Shown piece by piece: positions 53,060-62,899 of a stretch of DNA of 64,000 bases; positions within the stretch are counted from its first letter, which is position 1; each line of letters opens with the position of its first letter. The DNA lies in contig WLWZ01000004.1 of the NCBI GenBank assembly GCA_012103315.1, positions 1 to 64,000 of the forward strand, given 5' to 3'. This DNA is from Alphaproteobacteria bacterium (GTDB lineage: Bacteria; Pseudomonadota; Alphaproteobacteria; MPNO01; UBA2964). Both the position numbers and the translations under genes were made by a program. The notes under the pieces were generated by a model. That model was given only the letters and a program-made list of their open reading frames with translations, was not told the origin of the DNA and did no database searches.

Positions 53060-53073
53060 GTTATTATAATAAC
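53060..53073. promoter_or_regulatory. 14-base perfect AT-rich palindrome
   Basis: GTTATTATAATAAC equals its own reverse complement. It also contains TATAAT, so a -10 box may overlap it. Confidence 0.45.
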
Positions 53074-53140
53074 AACCGAAAAGCTGGCCGAGGTCGTGCC
53101 GTCCTGCTAAAACGGCGCCGCGAAGTAAAAGGAAGTTCCC

Positions 53141-53734
53141 ATGCGTGAAGCAAGCGTTACCCGGAAAACGAAGGAAACATCGATCGAGGTCCGCATCAAC
53201 CTTGATGGCACTGGCTCCTATGATGTGTCTACGGGAATTGGATTTCTGGATCACATGCTGGAGCAGCTTTCGCGACATAGCCTGATGGATCTGTATGTCC
53301 GAGCGGAAGGTGATTTACATATCGATTTTCATCACACGACCGAAGATACCGGGATCGCAATAGGCCAGGCGGTAAATGAGGCGTTGGGCGACAATGCTGG
53401 TATAACGCGTTTTGGCTCGGCCTATATTCCGATGGATGAAACCTTGTCGCGGATTGCGCTCGATATTTCGGCGCGCCCCTATTTAATATGGCGGGTCGAT
53501 TTCTCAAAACCTAAGCTGGGCGACATGGATACGGAACTCTTTAAAGAATGGTTTCAGGCATTTGCGCAGGCGGCGGGGATTACATTGCATGTTGAAAACC
53601 TATATGGCGAAAATAATCACCATATTGTGGAATCGTGCTTTAAGGGTCTGGCGCGGTCCTTGCGGACGGCGACGACAATTGATCCGCGGGCGGCAGATGC
53701 GATCCCGTCAACCAAAGGAACGCTCGGCGGTTAA
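53141..53734 (+). CDS. hisB: Imidazoleglycerol-phosphate dehydratase
   Basis: A 197-residue single-domain IGPD, the sixth step of histidine synthesis (the phosphatase domain of enterobacterial HisB is absent, as usual here). The metal ligands are in [16 protein letters not shown] and [16 protein letters not shown]; the C-terminal [16 protein letters not shown] is complete. AGGAAG lies upstream of the ATG. The DUF2628 gene starts in its last codon, beginning a tight his operon that contains hisH, hisA, hisF and hisE; hisG, hisD and hisC are not in the window. Confidence 0.98.
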   Translation: MREASVTRKTKETSIEVRINLDGTGSYDVSTGIGFLDHMLEQLSRHSLMDLYVRAEGDLHIDFHHTTEDTGIAIGQAVNEALGDNAGITRFGSAYIPMDETLSRIALDISARPYLIWRVDFSKPKLGDMDTELFKEWFQAFAQAAGITLHVENLYGENNHHIVESCFKGLARSLRTATTIDPRAADAIPSTKGTLGG

Positions 53735-54117
53735 TGGTGCGCGTCTATATTGTCCATGTGGCGCCTGACGTCGGCCTAAACGATCCAGCCCCGATATTGT
53801 TAAAGGACGGGTTTTCGTTCTTAGCATTTTTGTTTACAGCGCTTTGGGCGCTATGGCATCGCATGTGGTTTGTTGGCGCGCTGATTTTTGGTGGTTGGAT
53901 ACTGCTAGAAGCCGCACTGGCGTTGAGCGGCGCACCTGACGAATTGCGGTTAATCGTCAGTCTGGCATTTAGTATTATAGTTGGGTTCGGCGGCAATGAC
54001 TGGTTAAGCGCTGCATTAGTCAAGCGTGGCTATGTTTTGGCCGGCGTGGTTGTGGCGCCCCGTTCTGAGTCAGCCTTGCGCCGATGGTTTGATCTTCGAG
54101 GTTTTGCAAGAGCGTGA
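53734..54117 (+). CDS. DUF2628-family membrane protein
   Basis: A 127-residue protein with hydrophobic stretches at about 30-60 and 68-88; the beginning [29 protein letters not shown], the rigid WALWHRMWFVG and WLSAALVKRGY are typical of DUF2628. Commonly found between hisB and hisH in alphaproteobacteria. Its role is unknown; there is no sign of an enzymatic site. Its ATG overlaps the hisB stop by one base. Confidence 0.85.
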   Translation: MVRVYIVHVAPDVGLNDPAPILLKDGFSFLAFLFTALWALWHRMWFVGALIFGGWILLEAALALSGAPDELRLIVSLAFSIIVGFGGNDWLSAALVKRGYVLAGVVVAPRSESALRRWFDLRGFARA

Positions 54118-54142
54118 AATGCTCTGATTTGGGTTCTCATTC

Positions 54143-54787
54143 ATGAAAGTTGTCATCGTCGATTACGGGTCGGGAAATTTACGGTCTGCGGCAAAAGCGC
54201 TTGAACTTGTCTCCACAGAAATTAATGGTCAGTACGACATTACTGTTACTGGCGATGCCGCGGTTGTAGGTAAAGCAGATTATGTCGTTTTGCCGGGCGT
54301 TGGAGCCTTTGGTGATTGTGTCGCTGGTCTTGCGCAACTGGACGGTATGATCGATGCCTTAAACGAAGTCGTTGCCATAGGCGGTCGCCCTTTCCTTGGT
54401 ATTTGTGTTGGTATGCAGCTTATGGCTGATCGTGGTATCGAGCACGGAGAACATGCGGGCCTTGGGTGGATTAGTGGCGACGTTCTGCCGATTGAGCCGG
54501 TCGGAGAGTCATTAAAAATTCCGCATATGGGTTGGAATGAGTTGCGATTGACGGCGGAAAATCACCCGGTCTTGAATGACATCGTAGATCGCACGCATGC
54601 TTATTTTGTCCATAGCTTTTCATTGCGGTGCGCAGATGAAGCCAATGTCTTAGCAGTGACGGATTATGGTGGCGCTGTTAGCGCTGTCGTTGGCAGGGAT
54701 AATATGATTGGGACACAATTTCACCCTGAAAAAAGCCAGGCCGCGGGACTTGCTCTTCTCAAAAACTTTCTTAAATGGCAGCCATGA
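54143..54787 (+). CDS. hisH: Imidazole glycerol phosphate synthase, glutaminase subunit
   Basis: A 214-residue class I glutamine amidotransferase. The nucleophile is Cys88 ([11 protein letters not shown]), and the His-Glu pair lies in [10 protein letters not shown]. It hydrolyses glutamine and feeds ammonia to HisF, which is encoded 1.3 kb downstream. Length and opening [18 protein letters not shown] are standard. Confidence 0.97.
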   Translation: MKVVIVDYGSGNLRSAAKALELVSTEINGQYDITVTGDAAVVGKADYVVLPGVGAFGDCVAGLAQLDGMIDALNEVVAIGGRPFLGICVGMQLMADRGIEHGEHAGLGWISGDVLPIEPVGESLKIPHMGWNELRLTAENHPVLNDIVDRTHAYFVHSFSLRCADEANVLAVTDYGGAVSAVVGRDNMIGTQFHPEKSQAAGLALLKNFLKWQP

Positions 54788-54817
54788 TCAAGTCGACTTG
54801 GAGAGGATGACATTGAG

Positions 54818-55378
54818 ATGAAAAAGACAGTTTCCAGTCGTTCTGTCGATCAGGCATATGAGCTTTCTGATAGCGATATCGCTGATCTGTGTGACGCCTC
54901 TGAATCAGCAATTCTAGATGGCGGTGGTTTTGGCTGGCTGAAGCCACCACCGAGAGATTTGTTGGAACGCTATTGGCGTGGCGTGCTTCTGGTGCCTGAG
55001 CGGGAGTTATTTGTTGGGCGTTTCGATGGTCGCGTGGTTGGCTCCGCCCAAGTGGTTCGCCCGCCGCGGAACAATGAGGCCCAGAACAGCATCGCGACAA
55101 TTACAACCAATTTCGTTGCCCCTTGGGCTCGGGGTCACGGTCTTGCCCGCGACCTGACCGTCGCTTGCGAAAAAGCGGCGCTGCAGCACGATGTTCGTTT
55201 CATAAATCTCGATGTTCGGGAAACCCAGGATGCTGCTATTCAACTCTATGAATCGCTTGGATATGAGCGGTGGGGCACTAATCCTAACTACGCAGTTGTC
55301 AATGGGAAGACAATTGTCGGACACTATTATACGAAGGCCCTGAAGAATGGCTCAGGGAAAAAGGGACGCGCTAAATGA
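54818..55378 (+). CDS. GNAT-family N-acetyltransferase
   Basis: A 186-residue acetyltransferase. The GNAT core with acetyl-CoA loop region is ITTNFVAPWARGHGLARDLTVACEKAA, followed by FINLDVRETQDAAIQLYESLGYERWGTNP. No transmembrane part. It sits between hisH and hisA and overlaps hisA by four bases (ATGA), so it is co-expressed with histidine genes, but the sequence does not show a histidine-pathway role. The acceptor substrate is unknown. Confidence 0.88.
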   Translation: MKKTVSSRSVDQAYELSDSDIADLCDASESAILDGGGFGWLKPPPRDLLERYWRGVLLVPERELFVGRFDGRVVGSAQVVRPPRNNEAQNSIATITTNFVAPWARGHGLARDLTVACEKAALQHDVRFINLDVRETQDAAIQLYESLGYERWGTNPNYAVVNGKTIVGHYYTKALKNGSGKKGRAK

Positions 55379-56121
55379 TTTTGTTTCCGGCGATTGATCT
55401 CAAGGATGGGCTCTGCGTCAGGTTGCTGCGTGGCGATATGGGTCAGGCAACAATCTTTAATCCCGACCCCGTGCAGCAGGCACAAGAATTTCAGGCCGCG
55501 GGGTTTGAGTGGCTGCACCTTGTTGATCTAAATGGCGCGATTGAAGGTAGGCCGGTTAACGCCGATACTGTCGCGAAGGTGGTTTCGTCAGTTGATATGC
55601 CGGTGCAACTTGGTGGCGGTATTCGCAACCGGGAGATTCTTGATCACTGGATTGAGGTTGGTGTGAGCCGTATCGTTCTTGGCACCGCTGCCCTATCGGA
55701 TCCCGATTTCGTCTCTCAGGCCTGCGCTGATTATCCCGGCAAAATCGTTATCGCGATCGACGCGCGTGATGGCAAGGTGGCAGTCGAAGGCTGGACGAAA
55801 GACTCAGGTGTTCGTGTTCTCGATCTAGCTTTGCGGTTCGAGGATAGCGGCGCTGCAGCAATTCTCTATACCGACATCAATCGCGATGGAGCGATGGGTG
55901 GAGTAAATGTCGAAGCGACCGTTGATTTAGCGTTTGCCCTAACCACGCCAGTGATCGCGTCGGGGGGCGTGTCGTCGCTGCATGACCTGCAAGAACTCAA
56001 GGAAGAATCCGCCGCTGGGATTGAAGGCGTTATCTGTGGGCGCGCCTTATATGATGGGCGAATCGAGCCCGCTGATGCGATTGCGATGTTGCGTGACACA
56101 AAGGCCAAGGACAGCGCCTGA
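55375..56121 (+). CDS. hisA: ProFAR isomerase
   Basis: A 248-residue TIM-barrel enzyme (1-(5-phosphoribosyl)-5-[(5-phosphoribosylamino)methylideneamino] imidazole-4-carboxamide isomerase). [18 protein letters not shown] carries the catalytic acid; the phosphate sites are VQLGGGIRN and [13 protein letters not shown]. The ATG overlaps the GNAT stop; the stop shares a base with the hisF start. Confidence 0.97.
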   Translation: MILFPAIDLKDGLCVRLLRGDMGQATIFNPDPVQQAQEFQAAGFEWLHLVDLNGAIEGRPVNADTVAKVVSSVDMPVQLGGGIRNREILDHWIEVGVSRIVLGTAALSDPDFVSQACADYPGKIVIAIDARDGKVAVEGWTKDSGVRVLDLALRFEDSGAAAILYTDINRDGAMGGVNVEATVDLAFALTTPVIASGGVSSLHDLQELKEESAAGIEGVICGRALYDGRIEPADAIAMLRDTKAKDSA

Positions 56122-56888
56122 TGCTCAAGATGCGCGTCATACCCTGCCTGGATGTTAAGGATGGCCGTACAGTAAAGGGGGTCAACTTCGTCGATTTGAT
56201 CGATGCTGGCGACCCCGTTGAACAGGCTAAGCTTTATGATGCAGCGGGTGCTGACGAGCTCTGTTTCCTCGACATAACCGCATCACATGAAAATCGTGAT
56301 ACGCTTTTTGATGTCGTCGCGCGAACGGCAGAGCAGTGTTTTATGCCGCTAACCGTCGGTGGCGGGGTGCGGGCTACAGAGGATATCCGCAAGCTTCTCC
56401 TCACTGGAGCGGACAAGGTGTCGATTAACTCGGCGGCGGTATCTCATCCGGAATTTGTCGGCGAGGCCGCAGAAAAATTTGGCTCGCAATGTATCGTCGT
56501 GGCGATTGATGCCAAACAGATGGATCCCGGAAAATGGGAAATCTTCACGCATGGTGGTCGCAAGCCCACAGGCATTGATGCGGTTGAATGGGCTGGGCGG
56601 ATGGCTTCTCTCGGCGCTGGCGAAATTCTCCTGACTTCGATGGATCAAGATGGGACGAAATCAGGATTCGATATAGAGCTGACGCGTGCCGTCGCTGACT
56701 CGGTGACGATTCCTGTCATCGCCTCTGGCGGTGTTGGGACGCTAGATCATTTAGTTGAAGGTGTTCGGGATGGCCATGCAACAGCGGTTCTTGCGGCCTC
56801 GATTTTTCACTTCGGTACCTACACCATCTCAGAGGCGAAAGCCCATATGAACGCTGCCGGTGTTGCTGTCCGGCCGGTTCTGGTATGA
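56121..56888 (+). CDS. hisF: Imidazole glycerol phosphate synthase, cyclase subunit
   Basis: A 255-residue TIM-barrel enzyme. The opening [20 protein letters not shown] has the catalytic Asp; the second acid is in [14 protein letters not shown]; phosphate loops are LTVGGGVR and [11 protein letters not shown]. It closes the imidazole ring using ammonia from HisH. It overlaps the hisA stop by one base. Confidence 0.98.
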   Translation: MLKMRVIPCLDVKDGRTVKGVNFVDLIDAGDPVEQAKLYDAAGADELCFLDITASHENRDTLFDVVARTAEQCFMPLTVGGGVRATEDIRKLLLTGADKVSINSAAVSHPEFVGEAAEKFGSQCIVVAIDAKQMDPGKWEIFTHGGRKPTGIDAVEWAGRMASLGAGEILLTSMDQDGTKSGFDIELTRAVADSVTIPVIASGGVGTLDHLVEGVRDGHATAVLAASIFHFGTYTISEAKAHMNAAGVAVRPVLV

Positions 56889-56915
56889 CACTCTTGCAAC
56901 CAGCGGAGCGGTCGG

Positions 56916-57251
56916 ATGACTGATACTAAAAACGATATTGAAATTTTGCAGCGGCTTTATTCTGTCATTGAGTCGCGCAAAGATGGTGATACTGACTCCT
57001 CCTATACAGCGTCGTTGATGCGGGCGGGCATGCCTAAAATCGCCCAGAAGCTCGGTGAGGAAGCTGTTGAAACGGTGATCGCTGCGACATCGGGCGACGA
57101 ACAACAACTCATCGGAGAAAGCGCCGACTTGCTGTATCACCTGCTCGTTGTGTGGGCGGCAAGTGGCGTTACCCCGGATGACGTTTGGGCAGAGTTGGCG
57201 CGCCGAGAAGGAACGTCGGGCATCGCGGAAAAAGCGTCACGCGAAAGCTAG
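56916..57251 (+). CDS. hisE: Phosphoribosyl-ATP pyrophosphatase
   Basis: A 111-residue single-domain enzyme for the second histidine step. [21 protein letters not shown] and [20 protein letters not shown] give the metal-binding acids of the MazG-like helical fold. Normally separate from HisI in alphaproteobacteria; it is separate here. A 27-base gap follows hisF and a HIT gene follows 30 bases later. Confidence 0.95.
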   Translation: MTDTKNDIEILQRLYSVIESRKDGDTDSSYTASLMRAGMPKIAQKLGEEAVETVIAATSGDEQQLIGESADLLYHLLVVWAASGVTPDDVWAELARREGTSGIAEKASRES

Positions 57252-57281
57252 AGCAACCAAAGAATTGCCGGGATACCGATC

Positions 57282-57683
57282 ATGGCTGATTACGACGACA
57301 CCAATATTTTTGCAAAAATCCTGCGGGGCGAGCTGCCGAGCAACAAGGTTCTAGAGACCGAACACGCTTTGGCGTTCCACGATATAAACCCGCAAGCCCC
57401 GACGCACGTGCTGGTTATTCCAAAGGGGCCTTATGTCTCGATGGATGATTTTGCAGCCAATGCCAGCGCTGATGAAATCGCCGGACTATGGCGCGCCGTC
57501 GGTGAGGCGGCCCGGGCGCTGGGGCTGGTCGAAGGCGGGTATCGTGTCATGTCGAACCACAGCGCCAACGCGCATCAGGAAGTCTTTCACCTCCATATTC
57601 ATATTCTCGGTGGGCGTCCTTTGGGGCCAATGCTCGAAGGCGGCGACATTCCTCCCGACGGAACCTGGCAACGCTCTGTTTAG
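57282..57683 (+). CDS. HIT-family nucleotide-binding protein
   Basis: A 133-residue HinT-like protein. The catalytic triad is His103-x-His105-x-His107 (FHLHIHILGG), with NIFAKILRGELPSNKVLETE at the start. Such enzymes hydrolyse adenosine 5'-phosphoramidates. It follows hisE, the usual alphaproteobacterial order. Physiological substrate is not known. Confidence 0.93.
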   Translation: MADYDDTNIFAKILRGELPSNKVLETEHALAFHDINPQAPTHVLVIPKGPYVSMDDFAANASADEIAGLWRAVGEAARALGLVEGGYRVMSNHSANAHQEVFHLHIHILGGRPLGPMLEGGDIPPDGTWQRSV

Positions 57684-57695
57684 AGCCGCGGTGCA

Positions 57696-58085
57696 ATGGC
57701 AGATCTAATTAAACAGCCTGCCGTTTCATCGCCCGCCGCCTTTATGCAACGTGCGCTTGATCTTGCTGCGGCAACGCAAAAGTCCGGCCGGGGGAATGCC
57801 TATGGTGCGGTGATTGTTCGTTCGGACAGGATTATCGGTGAAGGGGCAAACGCCATCTACGCTCACCATGACCCGACGGCTCATGGTGAAGTCGAGGCGA
57901 TTAAAGATGCCTGCCGCCGGATCGGTGACAATGATCTCTCTGGGGCGGTTATCTACACAAGCGGTGGCGCTCCTTGCCCGATGTGTGCCACGGCCTGCTA
58001 CTGGGCGAATTTGGATAGAATTTATTATGCCCACCGCGCGGATGACATAACGGATGGCGGCGTTCCAGAGTATGGCAAATGTTGA
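57696..58085 (+). CDS. Cytidine/guanine-deaminase-type nucleoside deaminase
   Basis: A 129-residue zinc deaminase. Zinc ligands are His63 (catalytic Glu65) in TAHGEVEAI and Cys94 and Cys97 in GGAPCPMCATA. The ending GVPEYGKC resembles guanine deaminase and TadA-like nucleobase deaminases. The C-terminal region is shorter than in typical guanine deaminases. No signal peptide. The second deaminase gene begins inside its last codons, so the two are co-translated. Confidence 0.85.
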   Translation: MADLIKQPAVSSPAAFMQRALDLAAATQKSGRGNAYGAVIVRSDRIIGEGANAIYAHHDPTAHGEVEAIKDACRRIGDNDLSGAVIYTSGGAPCPMCATACYWANLDRIYYAHRADDITDGGVPEYGKC

Positions 58086-58510
58086 ACCGCCGTTCGATGC
58101 TGACGGGCGCCATGGCCGCCATGATGACCGGTTTGTTGACGCTCCGAAACGCGCTTGCTCAACCTGCGAACGCTCACAGCGGTTTTATCAAGCGGGCATT
58201 CGCGATGCGCCGCCGGGCGGTGGCCGAGGGCGATCAAGCCTATGGCGCTATTGTTGTAAAGAAGGGTCGGGTCATTGGTCTGGGCCCTTCACGCGTGCTG
58301 ACCAATATGGATGCTACGGGCCATGCCGAGATGGAAGCATTGCGGGATGCTGGCAGAACACTTGGAACACACGACCTCTCGGGCTGCATTCTCTACACAA
58401 CGTCGCTGCCCTGCCGGATGTGTGAAACCGCCGCCTATTGGGGAAACATAGAGCGGGTTTATACCGGCGCCGATATTACGGATCGCGGTAAGCCGGGCTA
58501 CGGTTGTTAG
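58079..58510 (+). CDS. Tat-signal-bearing nucleoside deaminase
   Basis: A 143-residue relative of the previous protein. The N-terminus (NRRSMLTGAMAAMMTGLL, RR at residues 4-5, hydrophobic core, ALA at 26-28) is a twin-arginine export signal, so the mature enzyme would be periplasmic. Zinc site: His82, Glu84, Cys112 and Cys115. The ending RGKPGYGC mirrors GVPEYGKC of the upstream gene. Export of such deaminases is uncommon. Substrate unknown; the pair may act on purines or related compounds on both sides of the inner membrane. Confidence 0.82.
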   Translation: MLNRRSMLTGAMAAMMTGLLTLRNALAQPANAHSGFIKRAFAMRRRAVAEGDQAYGAIVVKKGRVIGLGPSRVLTNMDATGHAEMEALRDAGRTLGTHDLSGCILYTTSLPCRMCETAAYWGNIERVYTGADITDRGKPGYGC

Positions 58511-58512
58511 CT

Positions 58513-60036
58513 CTAGCGCCCCGGTTGGGTGCGCCGCCAGGAAAGTGCCTCGGCGATATGCAGGCGGGTTACGGTTTCTTCTCCTGTAAGATCAGCGAGG
58601 GTTCGCGCGACCCGTAATACCCGATGATAGCCGCGGGCAGACATGCGCAGCCGGTCGGTGGCGGCGGTCAGTAACGCACGTCCCGCGTCATCAGGGCACG
58701 CCAATTTTTCCAATAATTCGCCATCGACATCTGCATTCGTCCGAATCTTGGTGTTACCATTTCCAAACGCTGCGTATCGCTCTTTCTGAATTGCCCGCGC
58801 CGCTTCTACCCGTGCGGCAATGTCGGCGGATCCTTCTGCCGGCGGTGGCAGGGACAGGTCTGCGGCTTTAACGGCGGGCACATCGACATGCAGATCGATC
58901 CGGTCAAAAAGTGGTCCGGAGATTTTAGCCTGATAATCCTGGGCGCATCGTGGCGCACGGGAGCAGGCCTGCGAAGCATCCTCCAGATAGCCACACCGAC
59001 ACGGATTCATCGCTGCGACGAGCTGAAACCGAGCCGGATAGGTTTGATGGGCGTTAGCCCGCGCCAGGACAGCCAGACCTGATTCAAGCGGTTGGCGAAG
59101 GGCCTCGAGAGTAGGGCGCGTAAACTCCGGTAATTCGTCGAGGAAAAGAACGCCGAGATGGGCGAGGGATACCTCCCCGGGATGTGCTTTGCGGCCACCA
59201 CCGATCATTGCGGCGAGGGACGCTGAATGATGCGGGTCACGGAATGGCCGCACTCTTAAGAGGCGCCCGCCGCCCAAAGTGCCGGAGACCGAGTGGATCA
59301 TGCTGACCTCAAGCGCTTCTGCCGGGTCTAATGGCGGCAAGATACCGGGCAGTCTCGCTGCGAGCATCGACTTTCCGGCACCTGGTGGTCCCATCATGAG
59401 CAAATTGTGGCCGCCTGCCGCCGCGACTTCCAATGCGCGTTTTGCGATTTCCTGACCTTTTATATCCCGTAAATCCGGAACAGCTTCATCGGCAGGTGCC
59501 AGCTTGGGTTCCGGCGCCGCCAAAAGCTGTGTTCCTTTCAGATGATTGATAAGAGACAACAGATTAGGCGCAGCAATGATTGGAATTTCTCCAGCCCACG
59601 CCGCCTCTCCACCACAAGCTTCCGGGCAGATCAGCCCGGTATCGCTGGCGGAAGCGCCAATCGCTGCTGGCAGGACGCCAGTTACCGGGGAAATCGCCCC
59701 ATCGAGCGCCAATTCGCCAAGCACGGTATAGCCAACCAGCTCGTCATTGCTCAGAACGCCCATAGCAGATAACAGGCCGAGCGCAATCGGCAGATCAAAG
59801 TGACTGCCTTCTTTCGCGAGATCGGCCGGGGAAAGGTTTACGGTAATCCGTTTTGGCGGCAGCGCGAGCCCTATTGCGGCGAGGGCCGACCTTACGCGCT
59901 CACGGGATTCGGCGACCGCCTTGTCAGGCAACCCAACGATGGTGAAGGACGGAAGTCCGGCACCCATCTGAACTTGAACGTCGATAGGCAGGACATCGAT
60001 TCCCGAAAAGGCAACCGTTCGAACACGGGAGGCCAT
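58513..60036 (-). CDS. comM: YifB-type Mg-chelatase-like AAA ATPase (ComM)
   Basis: A 507-residue protein from the ATG at 60036 (MASRVRTVAFSGIDV); a longer frame to 60111 is not typical. N-terminal domain with ESRERVRSALAAIG, AAA core with Walker A GPPGAGKSMLAARLPG, and the PCRCG cysteine region, all ComM. ComM is a helicase that promotes branch migration during transformation; whether this organism is competent is not shown here. It converges with the deaminase gene. Confidence 0.93.
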   Translation of the reverse strand: MASRVRTVAFSGIDVLPIDVQVQMGAGLPSFTIVGLPDKAVAESRERVRSALAAIGLALPPKRITVNLSPADLAKEGSHFDLPIALGLLSAMGVLSNDELVGYTVLGELALDGAISPVTGVLPAAIGASASDTGLICPEACGGEAAWAGEIPIIAAPNLLSLINHLKGTQLLAAPEPKLAPADEAVPDLRDIKGQEIAKRALEVAAAGGHNLLMMGPPGAGKSMLAARLPGILPPLDPAEALEVSMIHSVSGTLGGGRLLRVRPFRDPHHSASLAAMIGGGRKAHPGEVSLAHLGVLFLDELPEFTRPTLEALRQPLESGLAVLARANAHQTYPARFQLVAAMNPCRCGYLEDASQACSRAPRCAQDYQAKISGPLFDRIDLHVDVPAVKAADLSLPPPAEGSADIAARVEAARAIQKERYAAFGNGNTKIRTNADVDGELLEKLACPDDAGRALLTAATDRLRMSARGYHRVLRVARTLADLTGEETVTRLHIAEALSWRRTQPGR

Positions 60037-60256
60037 GCTACTACGCCCTATGGCTGTATTCTTGCTGGGCTCTTTTAAGCCTAATACGATTGCATTGCTA
60101 CCCTCGGGCATAACAATCTCCTATAAGGTTCAGAACGCATGTTCTCATTTTGTTCTTTCTCTTGCAAGAGTTTGTTGCGTTGGCGTTAAGGCGCTAACAT
60201 TCTTGAAATCGCGTGGCTAGATAATGTCGGCTCATTAATATTTCGAGGACGTAAAA

Positions 60257-61051
60257 ATGCTTATTCTATATGACGGCACGACATCAGTTTGCGGCATCAA
60301 GGTCCGGATTACCCAGTCTGAAAAGGGGCTGGAATTTGAAAGTCGGAACCTTGATCTTCGCAAAGGCGACCAGTTCGAGCCTGACTATCTAAAACTCAAT
60401 CCCAACGCGGTTGTTCCTACGTTAATTGATGGCGATGACATCATTCTCGAATCCTCTGTCATCATGCAATATCTCGAAGATTTAGCGCCCGAAGAGTCGC
60501 TGCTCCCAAAAACCCCAAAGGACCGCGCGCGGATGCGGCTGTGGCTCAAGCGGATAGATGATCCCATACACCCGGCTTGCGGGACGCTGACGCATGCCAC
60601 GGCATTTCGTCCAATCTTCCTGAATAAATCACCCGAAGAACAAAAAGCCCATTTTGACCGAATGCCTGACCCCGGTCGGCGAGCCCGCCAGGAGGCTGTA
60701 TACCGAGACGGCCTGGAAGCGCCGATTGTTGAAAACGCGATCCGTCTATTTGATAAATTTATCGGTGACATGGAGTCAGCCCTCAATGAAAACCCCTTTA
60801 TCGCCGGGCCTGGTTATTCGTTGGCCGATGCCGCTGCGACTCCTTATGTCAATCGCCTGGCGGCGATCAAGCTACTGGATGTCTGGGCCGATTCTGCGCC
60901 GAATGTCATTGATTGGTACAGTCGAATTCAGGCTCGCCCGTCATTTAAGGCGATGGTCACCGATTATCTTAAGGAGGGCGACATCGCGCAATTTGCGGCG
61001 ATTGATGATGCCGGTGCGGAAAAGGCCCGCACCCTTCTCGACGAGCAATAA
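60257..61051 (+). CDS. Glutathione S-transferase family protein
   Basis: A 264-residue protein. The N-terminal thioredoxin-like half starts ILYDGTTSVCGIKVRITQSEKG and contains PNAVVPTLI and ESSVIMQYLEDLAP, which bind glutathione; the C-terminal helical half is longer than in many GSTs, with a region (about 115-165) not seen in standard members. It converges with the glutathione synthetase gene. Activity on xenobiotics is not shown. Confidence 0.9.
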   Translation: MLILYDGTTSVCGIKVRITQSEKGLEFESRNLDLRKGDQFEPDYLKLNPNAVVPTLIDGDDIILESSVIMQYLEDLAPEESLLPKTPKDRARMRLWLKRIDDPIHPACGTLTHATAFRPIFLNKSPEEQKAHFDRMPDPGRRARQEAVYRDGLEAPIVENAIRLFDKFIGDMESALNENPFIAGPGYSLADAAATPYVNRLAAIKLLDVWADSAPNVIDWYSRIQARPSFKAMVTDYLKEGDIAQFAAIDDAGAEKARTLLDEQ

Positions 61052-61057
61052 TCAAGA

Positions 61058-62014
61058 TTATTGTGGACGCCGCTCTGCGTATTGAGTCTCAATCGCATCC
61101 CATATCAGTGCTTCGATGTGGATGTCATCGAGCGCGTTAATCTCCTGAATGCCGGTCGGAGAGGTCACGTTAATCTCGGTCAGATAATCGCCAATTACGT
61201 CGATCCCGACAAAAAGTAGCCCGCGCTCTTTAAGCGCTGGTCCGATGGCCTCGCATATTTCCTGTTCGCGGGAGGTCAGCGACGTTTTAAGCGCGGAGCC
61301 GCCTGCGTGGAAATTGGCGCGGGCGTCGCCCTTTGCAGGAATACGGGAAACGCCCCCCGCCGGGGCGCCGTCTACCAGAATAATGCGCTTATCGCCTTCT
61401 CTAACCTCGGGCAGATAGCGCTGAATGATAATTGGCTCGCGATATTTTTCGGCAAACATTTCCAACAACGATCCCATGTTCTCGTCTTCAGGGGTCATGT
61501 GAAATACATCGGCGCCACCATTGCCAAACAAGGGTTTAACGATGATGTCTTTATGCTCATCGCGAAACGCATGGATTGCAGCAATATCTGATGTGATCAA
61601 TGTCGGTGGCAGGACGCCCTCAAAATGAGTGACGAAAAGTTTCTCCGGCGCATTCCGAACTTCCGCCGGGTCGTTCACCACCAACGTGTTGGGGTGAATA
61701 TGTTCAAGCAGATGCGTCGCCGTTATGTAGGCCATATCAAACGGTGGATCCTGCCGCATCAAGACGACGTCTACCGTCGAGAGATCAACGATCTCTTCTG
61801 TGCCCACTGAGAAATGATTGCCAACGTCGCGGCGAAGTTCAATCGGGCGCGCGCGCGCAAAAAGCTGACCGTCCCGAAAAGCCAGTTCGGAGGGAAGATA
61901 ATGATAAAGCGTATGACCGCGTGCCTGCGCTTCCATCGCCATCATAAAGGTGCTGTCAGCATTAATATTGATCGTTTCGATGGGATCCATCTGGATCGCG
62001 ACGGCTAAGCTCAT
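61058..62014 (-). CDS. gshB: Glutathione synthetase
   Basis: A 318-residue ATP-grasp ligase that joins gamma-glutamylcysteine and glycine. Family features are [59 protein letters not shown] and [31 protein letters not shown] gene converges from the left. It belongs to the rsmI-yraN-gshB group typical of alphaproteobacteria. Confidence 0.97.
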   Translation of the reverse strand: MSLAVAIQMDPIETININADSTFMMAMEAQARGHTLYHYLPSELAFRDGQLFARARPIELRRDVGNHFSVGTEEIVDLSTVDVVLMRQDPPFDMAYITATHLLEHIHPNTLVVNDPAEVRNAPEKLFVTHFEGVLPPTLITSDIAAIHAFRDEHKDIIVKPLFGNGGADVFHMTPEDENMGSLLEMFAEKYREPIIIQRYLPEVREGDKRIILVDGAPAGGVSRIPAKGDARANFHAGGSALKTSLTSREQEICEAIGPALKERGLLFVGIDVIGDYLTEINVTSPTGIQEINALDDIHIEALIWDAIETQYAERRPQ

Positions 62015-62047
62015 TTCGTCTCTCGGTCTTGCTGGGAAATGTTGATC

Positions 62048-62899
62048 CTAGTTAAGCCGCGCGCGAACCTTATGCAATAGTGTCGCGGCCTCATGTCGGT
62101 CTGTTTCGTTTGTCGATTGTACCAGAAACTCTTCCAGGACAGTTGCTGCCCGCCGCAGATTGCCAATGCGCGAATAGAAAATACCCGCCTCTTGTAATAG
62201 TGATAATCGGCTCGGAGCGATCAGCAACATGCGATCCATAATCTCCGCAGCCCTTTCAGGATCGTTTCCTGAAAGGGCACGAAGCTTAATATTGTTGAGC
62301 AGCCTGATCAGCGTGTCACGACTTGTGACCGGCGCATAATGATCAGGCTGCAATTCAGCTTCCAATCCCGCCATCTGTTTTAAGAGTGCCCGGAGGTCAG
62401 CCACGTCACGTTCTATGCCGCCATTAAATGGGTCAATGATGCTGCGGACGGTTCCGCGCTCGAGCCGGATCATAAAATGCCCGGGGAAATTAATCCCTGT
62501 TGCGTCCCAGCCCAGCCGCCGTGCGACATCGAGATAGATGATCGCAAGCGTGACCGGCAGGCCTTTTCGTCGATCAATCACTTTTATCAAGTTGGCATTC
62601 AAAGGGTCGTCATAAGTGTCGTGATCCCCGCTATAACCACGGTCTCCCATCATCACGTCTGACAGTGCTTGCGTTCGTTTTGTGACGTTATGTGTTGAAG
62701 TTCCAGGGACTAGCGCCGCGACATCGTCAGCGATTTTGGAGAGATGGTCGCGATAGAATGACAAATCGGCATCTGGCTGATCGAGCGCCGCCAGCAGCAA
62801 TGCCGCTTCTCCGATATCGACGGCCTCGTCTTCCTGGTCGCCAATTTCTTTTAGGGCGTCGCTGATATCCACGTGCTCCGCTGAACCGCCTTCCGTCAT
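62048..62899 (-). CDS. SirB1-like transglutaminase-fold protein with TPR tail
   Basis: A 283-residue protein. The middle part RRKGLPVTLAIIYLDVARRLG, then GINFPGHFMIRLE, is the SirB1 (transglutaminase-like) signature, and the C-terminal quarter (about 215-280) is TPR-like (AAEIMDRMLLIAPSRLSLLQEAGIFYSRIGNLRRAATVLEEF). The catalytic triad of active transglutaminases is not obvious. Function unknown. It overlaps the BON gene by four bases. Confidence 0.8.
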   Translation of the reverse strand: MTEGGSAEHVDISDALKEIGDQEDEAVDIGEAALLLAALDQPDADLSFYRDHLSKIADDVAALVPGTSTHNVTKRTQALSDVMMGDRGYSGDHDTYDDPLNANLIKVIDRRKGLPVTLAIIYLDVARRLGWDATGINFPGHFMIRLERGTVRSIIDPFNGGIERDVADLRALLKQMAGLEAELQPDHYAPVTSRDTLIRLLNNIKLRALSGNDPERAAEIMDRMLLIAPSRLSLLQEAGIFYSRIGNLRRAATVLEEFLVQSTNETDRHEAATLLHKVRARLN

